A stretch of 53,000 bases of DNA, from positions 1,784,822 through 1,837,821 of the forward strand of contig NZ_LMOU01000001.1 in the NCBI RefSeq assembly GCF_001423615.1, written 5' to 3'. The translations under genes and the position numbers were made by a program. The notes under the pieces were generated by a model that was not told the DNA's origin, did no database searches, and worked only from the letters and a program-made list of their open reading frames with translations. Source of the stretch: Microbacterium sp. Leaf159. Its GTDB lineage: Bacteria; Actinomycetota; Actinomycetes; Actinomycetales; Microbacteriaceae. Below, one piece after another: positions 42,565 through 53,000 of the stretch (the stretch's first letter is position 1; each line of letters opens with the position of its first letter).

Positions 42565-43844
42565 GCCTCAGGCTCCAGCACTTCGAGGCCGCCCAGGTAG
42601 GGGCGCAGCACCTCGGGGACACGAACCGAGCCGTCGGCCTGCTGATGCGTCTCGAGCAGCGCGACGATCCAGCGGGTGGTGGCGAGAGTGCCGTTGAGCG
42701 TGGCGACGGGCTGGGTCTTCGCCGTCTGACCGTCCTGAGCCTCCGGACGATGGCGGATGTCGAGGCGACGGGCCTGGTACGTGGTGCAGTTCGAGGTCGA
42801 CGTCAGCTCGCGGAAGGCACCCTGCGTCGGAACCCAGGCCTCGATGTCGTACTTGCGCGCGGCGCTCGATCCGAGGTCGCCTGCGGCGACGTCGATCACC
42901 CGATAGGCGAGGCCGAGCGAGGTCAGCATCTCCTCCTGCAGCGCGACGAGGCGCAGGTGCTCCGCCTCGGCATCGTCGGGGTTCGTGTAGACGAACATCT
43001 CGAGCTTGTTGAACTGGTGCACGCGGATGATGCCGCGGGTGTCCTTGCCGTGCGAGCCCGCCTCGCGTCGGTAGCAGGTCGACCAGCCGGCATAGCGCAG
43101 CGCGCCCTTGCCGAGGTCGAGGATCTCGTCCTTGTGGTAACCGGCGAGGGCGACCTCGCTGGTGCCGACGAGGTACAGGTCGTCGTCCTTGTCGAGGTGG
43201 TAGACCTCGTCGGCGTGCTCGCCGAGGAATCCGGTTCCCTGCATGATCTCGGGGCGCACCAGCGTGGGGGTGATCAGCGGCACGAAGCCGTTCTGCAGCG
43301 CCTTGTCGAGCGCGAGGTTCATGAGCGCGATCTCGAGACGAGCGCCGATGCCGCGGAGGAAGTAGAAGCGCGCACCCGAGACCTTGGCGCCGCGCTCCAT
43401 GTCGATCGCGCCGAGGATCTCGCCGAGCTCCAGGTGGTCGCGGGGCTCGAAGTCGAACGCGGGAACCTCTCCGACGCGGCGGAGCTCGACGAAGTCGGCC
43501 TCGCCTCCGGCAGGCACGCCGTCGACGACGACGTTCTCGATGCGAGCGAGAGCGGCGGATGCCGCATCCGACGCCTCGTTCGCGCTCTGCTGCGCCTGCT
43601 TGACGCGCTCTGAGAGATCCTTGACCTGCGCGACGAGCGCAGCCTTCTCCTCCTTGGGCGCCTTCGCGACCTGCTTGCCGAACGCGTTCTGCTCGGCGCG
43701 CAGCTCTTCGAAAGCGGCGAGGGCTGCGCGACGCGATCGATCGGCCTCGAGCGCGATGTCGACGGTGCCCTGGTCATTGCCACGGGCGGCCTGAGAGCGG
43801 CGGACGATCTCCGGATTGTCGCGGAGGAGTGCGAGGTCGATCAT
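42561..43844 (-). CDS. serS: Seryl-tRNA synthetase
   Basis: A 427-residue class II synthetase. The N-terminal long coiled-coil arm (about residues 30-105, rich in Lys, Glu and Ala) contacts the tRNA variable arm; motif 2 lies around [11 protein letters not shown] with [14 protein letters not shown], and motif 3 around [20 protein letters not shown] box six bases before ATG 43844 and no ribosome site suggest leaderless expression. The tRNA it charges is encoded 0.9 kb downstream. Confidence 0.96.
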   Translation of the reverse strand: MIDLALLRDNPEIVRRSQAARGNDQGTVDIALEADRSRRAALAAFEELRAEQNAFGKQVAKAPKEEKAALVAQVKDLSERVKQAQQSANEASDAASAALARIENVVVDGVPAGGEADFVELRRVGEVPAFDFEPRDHLELGEILGAIDMERGAKVSGARFYFLRGIGARLEIALMNLALDKALQNGFVPLITPTLVRPEIMQGTGFLGEHADEVYHLDKDDDLYLVGTSEVALAGYHKDEILDLGKGALRYAGWSTCYRREAGSHGKDTRGIIRVHQFNKLEMFVYTNPDDAEAEHLRLVALQEEMLTSLGLAYRVIDVAAGDLGSSAARKYDIEAWVPTQGAFRELTSTSNCTTYQARRLDIRHRPEAQDGQTAKTQPVATLNGTLATTRWIVALLETHQQADGSVRVPEVLRPYLGGLEVLEPEA

Positions 43845-43850
43845 CCACCA

Positions 43851-43856
43851 AGTCTA
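43851..43856 (-). promoter_or_regulatory. Leaderless -10 box of serS
   Basis: TAGACT on the minus strand, six bases before ATG 43844. Confidence 0.55.
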
Positions 43857-43907
43857 TGGTGCGGGCCGGGCGAGTCCTCCGCGAAGGGGCGGGGCGGATG
43901 CCGGGGC

Positions 43908-43913
43908 TAGAGT
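43908..43913 (+). promoter_or_regulatory. Leaderless -10 box of the lipid kinase gene
   Basis: TAGAGT, six bases before ATG 43920, with no ribosome site between. Confidence 0.55.
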
Positions 43914-43919
43914 AGCGCC

Positions 43920-44918
43920 ATGATGATGAGCGCCCCCGCCCGGCGACAGGCGGCGCTCGTGTACAACCCGATCAAGGTCGACGAGAAGCACCTGCGTGCC
44001 AGGGTCCGCGCGCTGTCGCGCGAGGCCGGCTGGGAGCATCCGGCGTTCTATCCGACCACGATCGAGGATCCCGGGCAGAAAGCGACCGCTCAGGCGCTCG
44101 CCCGCGATGTCGACGTCGTCCTGGTCGCCGGCGGCGACGGCACCGTGCGCGCGGTCTCCGAGGCCATCGCGAACAGCGGGGTGCCTCTCGCGATCCTGCC
44201 GAGCGGCACGGGCAATCTCCTCGCGCGCAACGTCGGGCTTCCGCTCGGCAACCCCGACGAGATGATCCGTGCGGCGCTGGGCGACTTCCGTCATGCGATC
44301 GACATCGGGTGGGCGCGACTCACCCGCGAGAACGGCGAGCACGAGGAGCATGCCTACGTCGTCCTCGCCGGAGTCGGGCTGGATGCCGACATGATCGCGA
44401 ACACGCGACCGGACCTCAAGAAATCGGTCGGGTGGATCGCCTACGTCGACGGGGCCGCGAGGTCTCTCGTGACGGCCGAGCCGTTCCGCGCGGTGTTCCA
44501 GATCGACGACGGACGCCTGCACTCGACGAAGGTGCACAGCATCCTCTTCGCGAACTGCGGCCTGCTCCCCGCGGGCATCGCGCTGATCCCCGACGCCTCC
44601 GTCACCGACGCCATCCTCGATGTCGCGGTGATCCAGCCCACCGGCGTGCTGGGATGGCTGGGCGTGTGGCGCAAGATCTGGTGGGACAACTCGGTCCTCC
44701 GCCGCTCGCGCGCAGGTCGCCGCGTGCTCGAACGCCGGGGCCGGGATGCGTCGGTGCACTACTTCCGCGGAGGTGTCGCGGAGGCGGCTGCGAGCTCACC
44801 CACCCCGATCGAACTCGACGGTGACGAGTTCGGCACCGCCGTGCGCATCACCTGCCGGGTGGATCCGGGGGCGTTGCTGCTGGCTCTCCCCGCGGATCAC
44901 CCGGTCTCCGGGCTCTGA
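43920..44918 (+). CDS. Diacylglycerol kinase-family lipid kinase
   Basis: A 332-residue kinase of the DAGK/YegS/sphingosine kinase family. VAGGDGTVRAV near residue 70 is the nucleotide-binding GGDGT motif, and PSGTGNLLARN follows. It would phosphorylate a membrane lipid such as diacylglycerol. Three ATG codons in a row open the gene; the first, 43920, suits leaderless initiation. It is divergent from serS, 75 bp apart. Confidence 0.92.
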   Translation: MMMSAPARRQAALVYNPIKVDEKHLRARVRALSREAGWEHPAFYPTTIEDPGQKATAQALARDVDVVLVAGGDGTVRAVSEAIANSGVPLAILPSGTGNLLARNVGLPLGNPDEMIRAALGDFRHAIDIGWARLTRENGEHEEHAYVVLAGVGLDADMIANTRPDLKKSVGWIAYVDGAARSLVTAEPFRAVFQIDDGRLHSTKVHSILFANCGLLPAGIALIPDASVTDAILDVAVIQPTGVLGWLGVWRKIWWDNSVLRRSRAGRRVLERRGRDASVHYFRGGVAEAAASSPTPIELDGDEFGTAVRITCRVDPGALLLALPADHPVSGL

Positions 44919-44943
44919 TCCGCGGAGAGGTCAGATCGTCAGA

Positions 44944-45669
44944 TCAGCCGCGGACCTCGACCGTGCCGTCGAGCCCGCCACCGACCAGCGTGAGGGTGAA
45001 GGCGTCGTCATCCACGGCGTCGTCGCCGAAGGCGATGAGCGTCGCCCGAGGCGCCATGTCCATCGTGCACACCTGGGTGTCATCGGTCACGAATGTGGCT
45101 GTTCCCGTCGCGCCGGAGCCCTCGACGCCCTCGACCACGGGAGCGCAGCTCGAGGAGCCCCAGGTGAGCAGCACGAGCGAGCCGTCGCCGATCCATCCGG
45201 CACTCGGCGTGTACTCGGTCGACGACCCCGGCGTGCCGGAGAAGGACGGGTCTCCGTCGAGGTCGACGTCGTCGGCCACATCGCCGTATGCGACCTGCAG
45301 CGTGATCTCCTGCGTCGGGTCCACGCCGTCGGGAAGCGCTCCGACGCTCGCGCGCTGCACCATGTCTGCCGTGCACACGGCGTCAGCGTCAGCGTCGACC
45401 AACTCGACCGACACCGTCTGGCCCTCAGCCGACACCTGGTCGACCTGCGGAACGCAGGTCGATGATCCCCAGGTCACGACCGCGAACATCCGGCCGTCAT
45501 CGAGCAGTGCGCCCTCGATGTCGTCGAAGTCGTCGTCACTCCCCGCCGAGGGCGAGGTCGACGGCGCGTTCGTGGGTGCGTCTGCACCGGGAGTCGACGC
45601 GCATCCGGCGATCAGCGCGACTGCGGCGAGGGCGGACAGGGCGGCGATGAGGCGTGTGGGGGTGGCCAT
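44944..45669 (-). CDS. Secreted lipoprotein with an internally duplicated Cys-paired domain
   Basis: A 241-residue lipoprotein: signal peptide and lipobox LIAGC near residue 22, a Thr/Ser/Pro linker, then two related segments of about 85 residues. Each has TWGSSxC at its start and VCTxDM with xRA about 30 residues later, so each probably holds one disulfide. I do not recognise the family; function unknown. TACCCT lies 7 bases before ATG 45669, again suggesting a leaderless transcript. An upstream in-frame start would disrupt the signal peptide. Confidence 0.85.
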   Translation of the reverse strand: MATPTRLIAALSALAAVALIAGCASTPGADAPTNAPSTSPSAGSDDDFDDIEGALLDDGRMFAVVTWGSSTCVPQVDQVSAEGQTVSVELVDADADAVCTADMVQRASVGALPDGVDPTQEITLQVAYGDVADDVDLDGDPSFSGTPGSSTEYTPSAGWIGDGSLVLLTWGSSSCAPVVEGVEGSGATGTATFVTDDTQVCTMDMAPRATLIAFGDDAVDDDAFTLTLVGGGLDGTVEVRG

Positions 45670-45728
45670 GCACAACAGGGTAGCGGCCGACATGATCGGC
45701 GGGCACCCCATCCGGGCGGATCGGCGGG

Positions 45729-47189
45729 CTACTGCAACGCAGAGGTGAGTCGCGCGAGATTGTCGAGGACGGTCGAGCGCAGCGGCTGCTGCATCCACTC
45801 CTCCAGAGTGAGTTCGCGGCTGAGCGAGCGGTAGCTGTCTTCGACCTCGCGCATCTCGGCCACGAACTCCTCGCCGCGCACCAGCATCGACACCTCGAGG
45901 TTGAGACCGAACGAGCGCATATCCATGTTGCTCGACCCGATCACCGCGACCTGATCATCGATCGTGAGGCTCTTGGTGTGCAGGATGTAGGGCTTGCGGT
46001 ACATCCAGATGCGGACGCCGGCCTTCAGCAGCACCTCGTAGTAGCTGCGCTGCGCGTGGTAGACCATGGCCTGGTCGCCCTCTTCCGAGACGAACAGCTC
46101 GACCACGACGCCACGGTCGACCGCCGCGGTCACCGCCAGCAGCAGCGCCTCGTCGGGGACGAAGTAGGGGCTGACGATCATGATCTTGTCCTTGGCCGCA
46201 TACAGCAGCCCGAGGAAGAGACGCAGGTTGTTCTCGACCTCGAACCCGGGGCCCGATGGCACGACCTGGCAGTCGAGGTCTCCCGAACCCGCTTCGGCAT
46301 GCGAGATGTCGATCTCCTGCAGCACCTCGTCGGTCTCGCTGTACCAGTCGCTGAGGAAGATCGCGTTGACGCTGAGGACGACGGGGCCGTCGATGCGCAC
46401 CATGAGGTCGACCCAGTGCAGGCCGCGCTTGATGTTCTTCGGGAGGTTGTACGTCGAGTCCGTGACGTTCTGCGAACCGAGGAACGCGACCTTGCCGTCG
46501 ACGACGACGAGCTTGCGGTGGTTGCGCAGGTCGGGACGCTGCATGCGGCCCTTGAGCGGCTGCACCGGGAGCATCAGGTGCCAGTTCGCGCCCATCCGGT
46601 TCAGTCGAGCGATCGTCTGCCGGTACTTCGGTTTCCACCGGTTCGCCCAGTGGTCCAGGAGCACCCGGACGTGCACCCCGCGCGCGGCGACCTCTTCCAT
46701 CGCGCGGAAGAAGTTGTCGGTCGACGCGTCGGACTGCAGGATGTAGAACTCGACGTGGACGTAGTCCTCGGCCTTGCGGATCTCGTCGGCCATCGCATCG
46801 AGCGAGTCCTGATATCCGGAGATCAGGTGCGCTCCGTTGTCTCCGGAGATGGGCAGAGCACCCAGCCGATGGTTCATCTCGACGAGCGGGGGGAACCAGC
46901 TCGGAGCGTTCGGGCGCAGGGTGCCGAAGTGCAGGTGCTCGCTCGTCTCGGCGATGTACTCGTTGATCTGATCCTGCTTGCGGCGGCGCGCCCGCGGAAG
47001 GCGCGGGTTTCCGATGAGCAGGAAGAGGAACACGCCCACGAACGGGATGAAGAACACCGCGAGCAGCCAGGCCATCGCCGCGGTGGGACGCCGGTTGCGC
47101 GGGATGATGATGATCGCGGTGATGCGGATCGCCAGGTCGAGGGCGAGCAGGAACGCCGTGATCCACCAGGCCCAGGTCTCGGGCGTCAT
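45729..47189 (-). CDS. cls: Cardiolipin synthase
   Basis: A 486-residue phospholipase D-family enzyme. Two membrane helices open the protein (about residues 8-30 and 38-60), and two HKD sites follow: HRKLVVVDG at His224 and HTKSLTIDD at His404. It joins phosphatidylglycerol molecules to cardiolipin in the membrane. ATG 47189 follows GAGGACGAGGG, and two small hairpins lie in the leader upstream. A longer frame upstream runs into those hairpins and is not used. Confidence 0.93.
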   Translation of the reverse strand: MTPETWAWWITAFLLALDLAIRITAIIIIPRNRRPTAAMAWLLAVFFIPFVGVFLFLLIGNPRLPRARRRKQDQINEYIAETSEHLHFGTLRPNAPSWFPPLVEMNHRLGALPISGDNGAHLISGYQDSLDAMADEIRKAEDYVHVEFYILQSDASTDNFFRAMEEVAARGVHVRVLLDHWANRWKPKYRQTIARLNRMGANWHLMLPVQPLKGRMQRPDLRNHRKLVVVDGKVAFLGSQNVTDSTYNLPKNIKRGLHWVDLMVRIDGPVVLSVNAIFLSDWYSETDEVLQEIDISHAEAGSGDLDCQVVPSGPGFEVENNLRLFLGLLYAAKDKIMIVSPYFVPDEALLLAVTAAVDRGVVVELFVSEEGDQAMVYHAQRSYYEVLLKAGVRIWMYRKPYILHTKSLTIDDQVAVIGSSNMDMRSFGLNLEVSMLVRGEEFVAEMREVEDSYRSLSRELTLEEWMQQPLRSTVLDNLARLTSALQ

Positions 47190-47230
47190 CCCTCGTCCTC
47201 TCGGCCGGTCGGCACTTCGACGGTGCGCCT

Positions 47231-47269
47231 CAGTGGGCACCTGAGAGGTGCACTGGCTACACAGTAGCC
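47231..47269 (-). promoter_or_regulatory. Two hairpins in the cls leader
   Basis: CAGTG..CACCT with AGGTG..CACTG (47231-47255) and GGCTA with TAGCC (47255-47269) can form adjacent stems between the small membrane-protein gene and cls. Their role, as terminator of the upstream gene or leader control, is unclear; there is no T-run. Confidence 0.4.
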
Positions 47270-47286
47270 GATGGGTCGGACGTCGC

Positions 47287-47460
47287 TCAGGAACGCGGCG
47301 GCAGACCGCGCGCGGCGCGCTCCTCTGCCTCGATGCGCGCATGCACCTTGCGCTCGGTGCGATCGAAGCGCAGGATCCCCCGGAGAACGAAGAAGAACAC
47401 GACGCTCACTCCGATGGTCGGGATGATCGACCATGCGGCTGCGAGCCAGAAGTTCTCCAT
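47287..47460 (-). CDS. Small single-span membrane protein
   Basis: A 57-residue protein: MENFWLAAAWSI, one membrane helix ending near residue 28, then a basic helical tail with RIEAEERAARG. ATG 47460 has GGAG five bases upstream and a TACCAT box six bases upstream. I do not recognise a function. It lies 98 bp upstream of cls on the same strand and may be cotranscribed. Confidence 0.65.
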   Translation of the reverse strand: MENFWLAAAWSIIPTIGVSVVFFFVLRGILRFDRTERKVHARIEAEERAARGLPPRS

Positions 47461-47572
47461 GACTCCATGGTACGCGACCGACTGCTCCTCCACATTCGAC
47501 AGCCCAGGAGAGTAGGGCGGCAGCGGCTGTGGACTCGACCCGCGGCGCCGACGACGCGATGACACTCACAGC

Positions 47573-48683
47573 ATGACAACAGTGCTCCGAGCCTCCGGCT
47601 CCGCTGAGTTCCTCAGCATCGTCCCGTCCCTTGCAGGCTTCACTCCCACGGAGAGCCTCGTGCTGCTGCCCTTCCACGGCTCCCGCACCTGCGGGGCCAT
47701 GCGACTCGACCTCCCGACAGACGAGGTCGATCTCCGGGACTACGCGGATGCGGCTGTCGGACTCGTGTCCAGGGTCGACAGGACGGATGCCGTCGCGGTG
47801 GTCGTCTACACCGACGACGGGGTGCACTCGACGCGCGACGGACTCGTCCTGCCGTTCGCCGTCGAGGTCGACGAAGTCCTCGGGCGTGCGGAGGACGCGG
47901 GTCTCCGCATCGTCGACGCGCTCTGCGTCACCGCCGACGGCTGGTCGAGCTACCTCGACGGCGAGCCCGAGCTCCGGTCGCTCGCTCATGCGGTGCCCGA
48001 GGTGCCGGGAGTCGGAGACGTGTCGGGCGATCAGCTGGCGGGAGCATCTCTCCCGAGCGTCGATCTCGCTGCGAAGGAACGCGTGGCACGAGCGCTGCGA
48101 GACATCACGGAACTGCTCGAGCGCAGCAGGACGGGCGAGCTGAGAGGTGTCGAGAACCCTCAGGCGCTCGCGGCCCTCGTGCTCCTCGAGGATGTCCCTG
48201 CGTTCTTCGAGGCGGTGCTCGCCTCACCGGACGATCTCCCGCCGTTCGCGACGGCGGCGCTGCTCTGGTGCCTCGATCGTCCGCTCTTCCGCGACGTCGC
48301 CCTGACGCAGTGGGCCACCGATGCTCCGGGCGGCGCGCGCACGCTCAGAGCACAGCTCGCGTTCGCCGACACGAGGTCGACCGTGCCCGACGATTTGGGC
48401 GACGTCTTCCTCGGTCGAGGGCCCACGCCCGACCCCGAACGGCTCCGGGGTGCGCTCACCCTGGTGCGTGCCGCGGCCGCCCACGCGCCACGCGCGTGTC
48501 GGCTCGGGCCCCTCACCGCCGCCGCGTGGCTCTCCTGGGCGCTCGGCCGAGCGAGCCATGCGGCTCACTACCTCGACCTCGTCCGCGAGATCGACCCCGA
48601 GTACGGCCTCGCAGCCCTGCTCGAAACGATGATCAGTGCCGCGATGCTGCCGGAGTGGGCGTTCCGACGTGGTGCGACGCCCG

Positions 48684-48691
<8 letters not shown>
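47573..48691 (+). CDS. DUF4192-domain protein
   Basis: A 372-residue protein of the actinobacterial DUF4192 family, recognised by FLSIVPSLAGFTPTESLVLL at its start and the AAAAHAPRAC...AAWLSWALGR segment toward the end. No membrane helix or catalytic motif is visible; the family's function is not established. A GACACT box six bases before ATG 47573 may be its promoter. It converges on lysS and the two coding regions overlap by 8 bp. Confidence 0.85.
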
Positions 48692-50210
<1,519 letters not shown>

Positions 50211-50291
50211 TCGGGGGCTCCTTGAAAGTCGTCTCCAGTTTACCGAGGTCGCGTCCCTCACCCCGCGGTCGAGTCTGGGTAGCCTCGAAGC

Positions 50292-52103
50292 ATGGCAGCC
50301 AACAGACTCGCCCCCGCTCTCGTCACGGTCGGTCTTGCCGCCACGGCCCTGCTGGTACCGGCCGCCTCCGCGACCGCGGCGAGCGCCGACATCGATACTG
50401 ACGTCGATGACTTCTCCTATGCCTCATGGGACGCACGGTTCGAGGTGAGCCTCGACGACGAGGGCCGCTCGCGCATGCACGTGACCGAGTCGCTGACGGC
50501 GAGATTCCCGGACTCCGACCAGAACAAGGGCATCGTGCGCGGGCTGCCCACGAGCTACGAGAACGCCTGGCTCGAGCTCCAGGTGCTGTCCGTGACCGAT
50601 GAGACCGGCACAGATGTGCCGTATGAGACCGATGAAGAGGATGGTCTGCTCTATGTCCTCACGGGCGACGACGACTACGTGCAGGGGCTCACGACCTACG
50701 TGATCGAGTATGAGATGCGCGACGTCATCCTGGCGGCCGACACGGGCGTGGATGAGTTCTACTGGGATCTCCTCCCCCTCGACAGCACGCAGCTCATCGA
50801 AGAGTTCCGTGCCGATGTGGTGTTCGACGACGAGATGACCGAGCGCATGACCGGCGACGCACGCTGCTACGCCGGATACGCGGGCTCGACGAGCGAATGC
50901 CCCCTCACCACGTCATCGGACGGCTCGGAGTTCCACGTCGAGGCGAACGAGCTGTCCCCGGGCGAAGGCGTGACCCTCGCCGTCGGCTTCGACTCGGGCA
51001 CGGCCGCGCAGCCCGCGGCTCGCCAGCCCGATCCGGTGACCGACACCGTGCCCGCGATCGCAGCGCTCGGCGGACTCGGGCTCTCGGTCGGCGGCTGGTT
51101 CGCCGTGTCATCGTTCAGACGGTCCCGCCGCACATCCACCGGCATCATCGTGGCCCAGTACGACGTTCCGGATTCGATGCCGCCGCTGCTCGCCGCGGCG
51201 ATCGTGCCGGGGGCGAAGGGTGCGATCCCCGCCGAGATCGTCCATCTCGCGGTGCGCGGCACGTTGCGCATCGAGGAGGGCGCCGAGACCGAGGAGCCTC
51301 GGCTCCGACGCCTCCCCGGAGGCCGTATCCCCGACCAGCTCGACGTCGAGGCGCTCGATGCGCTGTTCACGGATGCCGACGCCGACGGTGTCGCCGAGCT
51401 CCCGAGCTCGAGCGAGGACTTCGCCGCACGCATGACGACCCTGGTGAAGAGCGGCGCCGACGCGGCGGTGTCGCGGGGTCTGATGACGAAGGCGCGCAGC
51501 CGCGGCGCGATGATCCTGCAGTGGTGTGCGATCGCGGTCGCGGTCGTGGGCTTCGGTCTCGGCCTCTGGGGCATCATCGCGGGCAGGGTCACGGCGTTGC
51601 CCGCATTCGTGGCCATCGCCTTCGGCCTGTTCCTCGTGCTGCTGTCCTCGCTCTACAGCTTCTCGAAGCACACTGTCCTGACCCCCGAGGGAGCCCGGGA
51701 ATACGAGTACCTCATGGGGGTGAAGGAGTTCATCCGCGTGGCCGAGGCCGACCGACTGCAGATGCTCCAGTCGTACTCGGGAGCCGAGCGCCGTCAGGAC
51801 GGCAGCGCGAACGTGATCGTCGTCTACGAACGCCTTCTCCCCTACGCGATGCTGTTCGGCATGGAGGCCGAATGGGGTCGGGTGCTCGAAAGCGCCTACA
51901 CCTCGGAACAGCGCGGGGCCTCGTGGATCGGCGATCCCGGCGCTCCCTTCGTGAGTGGGCAGCTGGTCGCGTTCGCAGCCTCGTCGAACGCGTCCGCGAG
52001 CTACTCGGCCCCGAGCGCGAGCAGCTCGTCGAGTTCCGGCGGCTCGTTCGGAGGCGGCTTCTCGGGCGGTGGCGGCGGAGGCGGCTTCTCGGGAGGCCGC
52101 TGA
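50292..52103 (+). CDS. DUF2207-family membrane protein
   Basis: A 603-residue protein: signal peptide ending near ASATAA, an extracytoplasmic beta-rich DUF2207 domain (residues about 35-245), one membrane helix near 255, a cytosolic segment, two more helices near 415-460, and a C-terminal tail of Ser runs followed by Gly/Phe repeats (GGSFGGGFSGGGG). The family is widespread but of unknown function. TAGCCT six bases before ATG 50292 suggests leaderless transcription. Its last codons fall in a 17 bp tandem repeat. Confidence 0.88.
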   Translation: MAANRLAPALVTVGLAATALLVPAASATAASADIDTDVDDFSYASWDARFEVSLDDEGRSRMHVTESLTARFPDSDQNKGIVRGLPTSYENAWLELQVLSVTDETGTDVPYETDEEDGLLYVLTGDDDYVQGLTTYVIEYEMRDVILAADTGVDEFYWDLLPLDSTQLIEEFRADVVFDDEMTERMTGDARCYAGYAGSTSECPLTTSSDGSEFHVEANELSPGEGVTLAVGFDSGTAAQPAARQPDPVTDTVPAIAALGGLGLSVGGWFAVSSFRRSRRTSTGIIVAQYDVPDSMPPLLAAAIVPGAKGAIPAEIVHLAVRGTLRIEEGAETEEPRLRRLPGGRIPDQLDVEALDALFTDADADGVAELPSSSEDFAARMTTLVKSGADAAVSRGLMTKARSRGAMILQWCAIAVAVVGFGLGLWGIIAGRVTALPAFVAIAFGLFLVLLSSLYSFSKHTVLTPEGAREYEYLMGVKEFIRVAEADRLQMLQSYSGAERRQDGSANVIVVYERLLPYAMLFGMEAEWGRVLESAYTSEQRGASWIGDPGAPFVSGQLVAFAASSNASASYSAPSASSSSSSGGSFGGGFSGGGGGGGFSGGR

Positions 52104-52164
52104 CCTCGGCGAGCCTCTGACCTCGGTGGGCCGCTGACCTCAGTGGGATTCTGACCGCGGCGAG
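52097..52164. repeat. Four 17 bp tandem units over the DUF2207 stop
   Basis: CCGCTGACCTCGGCGAG, CCTCTGACCTCGGTGGG, CCGCTGACCTCAGTGGG and ATTCTGACCGCGGCGAG run head to tail with an exact 17 bp period. The first contains the stop codon. As 17 is not a multiple of 3 and each unit holds TGA, stops occur in all three frames. Confidence 0.75.
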
Positions 52165-52173
52165 CTTCTGGCG

Positions 52174-52878
52174 TCAGATCAGAGGCGACGGGCCGGACGC
52201 GTCCCGAAGCGCCCGTTCGACGGTCGACTGCACCAGCGCAGACAGATACCCGCCCGGGTTCTCGATTCCGATCTCGCCGAGGCGCGTGGTCGACTGCACG
52301 ATGATCGACCGCGAGAACTCGGTCGCCGCCTGGATCACGTCCGCGTACGCCGCCCTGTCGGCTTCCGCGATGACCACGGGCTCGCATCCCATCTCCACCG
52401 CCAGCGCCTGGGCGATCGGGAGCACCGCAGCCGGCGCCGTGACCGCGGCGTAGCTCGCCTGCAGCTGACGGAGGTCGATCGTCGTGCCGGTGAACGTGAT
52501 GGCCGGGTGGACGGCGAGCGGGATCGCACCGCTCTCGGCCGCGGGTCGCAGCACATCGATGCCGTACCCGGGATCGGTGTGCAGCACGAGCTGTCCGAGC
52601 TGCCAGCCGCCCACTTCGGCGATGCCCGCGATCAGAGCCGGCAGCTGGTCGTGTGGAACGGCGATGACGACGAGCTCGCTGCGCCGCACCACTTCGAGCG
52701 CGTCGAGGATCGGCACGTCGGGCAGCACGGCGGACGCCCGATCGTCATCCGAGCCGCTCGTGATTCCCGTGATCGCGTGACCGGCACCGGCGAGCGCCGC
52801 ACCGATGACCGGACCCACTCGTCCCGCACCGATGATGCCGACTCCGAGGCGCCCGTCGCGGCGCGACGGATCACTCAC
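52174..52878 (-). CDS. Rossmann-fold DUF2520-domain protein
   Basis: A 234-residue protein with an N-terminal NAD(P) fold (GVGIIGAGRVGPVIGAAL) and a helical C-terminal DUF2520 domain (LAVHPAITFTGT, the conserved HP motif). It resembles 6-phosphogluconate or ketopantoate reductase-like proteins and in related bacteria often sits near panC. Function is not proven. I chose GTG 52878, which overlaps the stop of the previous gene; longer frames upstream are Arg/Leu-rich and are a shadow of that gene. Confidence 0.85.
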   Translation of the reverse strand: MSDPSRRDGRLGVGIIGAGRVGPVIGAALAGAGHAITGITSGSDDDRASAVLPDVPILDALEVVRRSELVVIAVPHDQLPALIAGIAEVGGWQLGQLVLHTDPGYGIDVLRPAAESGAIPLAVHPAITFTGTTIDLRQLQASYAAVTAPAAVLPIAQALAVEMGCEPVVIAEADRAAYADVIQAATEFSRSIIVQSTTRLGEIGIENPGGYLSALVQSTVERALRDASGPSPLI

Positions 52879-53000
52879 CGGTCGGCGCCGGAGGCACGGG
52901 CGGAGAAGCCGGCGGAGCCACCGGCGGAGCGGGAGGAGCGGCAGGCGGAGCCACAGGCGCAGCCCCCGGTGGAACATACGGCGGAGGCGGCGTGACCGGC
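52871..53000 (-). CDS. C-terminus of a Pro-rich protein (partial)
   Basis: The last about 43 residues of a gene running in from beyond the window: a PPPPYVPPG start and Ala/Pro/Val repeats ending PAPTGE, stop at 52871-52873. Its stop overlaps the DUF2520 start (GTGAGTGA), so the two are an operon. In related genomes a PH-domain membrane protein often occupies this place, but only the tail is visible here, so the identity is inference. Confidence 0.6.
   Translation of the reverse strand, partial: PVTPPPPYVPPGAAPVAPPAAPPAPPVAPPASPPVPPAPTGE

Noticed and set aside
47231..47269. Riboswitch in the cls leader
   Set aside because: The two stems are short and I see no conserved aptamer core; listed only as hairpins.

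Overview
This 53 kb window is high-GC and gene-dense. Its lipoproteins, LacI regulators, serS, lysS, a DUF4192 protein and a LytR-CpsA-Psr protein look like those of Gram-positive Actinobacteria. The composition and gene neighbourhoods best fit a soil or plant-associated Microbacteriaceae, probably Microbacterium. This is inference; there is no rRNA in the window to confirm it. No phage genes, transposases or CRISPR arrays were seen.

From about 0.2 to 40 kb lies what reads as an island for using pectin, specifically rhamnogalacturonan-I (RG-I). Left to right it holds: (a) a MalFG-type sugar importer operon (binding lipoprotein, two permeases, a small membrane protein and a LacI regulator; 5264 down to 237) behind three stacked LacI-type operators; (b) an ABC exporter, a Gfo/Idh dehydrogenase and a GH43-like protein on the same strand (9276 down to 5428); (c) a serine hydrolase; (d) a secreted 2095-residue protein fusing an RG acetylesterase-like SGNH domain to a PL11 RG lyase domain; (e) a rhamnose operon (mutarotase, isomerase, esterase-like hydrolase, rhamnulose-1-phosphate aldolase/dehydrogenase fusion, rhamnulokinase; 16983-22922); (f) a convergent rhamnose ABC importer operon (27891 down to 23189) with a divergent LacI regulator; (g) an M24-like protein divergent from a third LacI regulator; (h) a five-gene operon (31415-37175) that fits oxidative hexuronate catabolism to 2-oxoglutarate; and (i) a GH3 glycosidase divergent from a TetR regulator.

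The parts suggest one job. The secreted enzyme would deacetylate and cut RG-I; importers take up rhamnose and oligosaccharides; the rhamnose operon yields DHAP and lactaldehyde or lactate; the uronate operon turns galacturonate into 2-oxoglutarate. Near-identical palindromes of the form TGAAWCGWYTCA lie before the rhamnose operon, the rhamnose importer and the RG enzyme, suggesting one regulon. The third LacI protein has a different recognition helix and sits among AAAACGTTTY sites.

From 40 kb onward the window is mostly housekeeping: a LytR-CpsA-Psr cell-wall protein, tRNA-Ser(UGA) beside serS, a HAD phosphatase, a lipid kinase, a duplicated-domain lipoprotein, a cardiolipin synthase, a DUF4192 protein, lysS, a DUF2207 membrane protein and a Rossmann/DUF2520 protein. 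Several of these genes have a TANNNT box 6-7 bases before the ATG, which points to leaderless transcription.

The least explained feature is a family of short intergenic units (TGCATGCCGAGA-like 12-mers) placed at 19-20 bp steps at three island boundaries.
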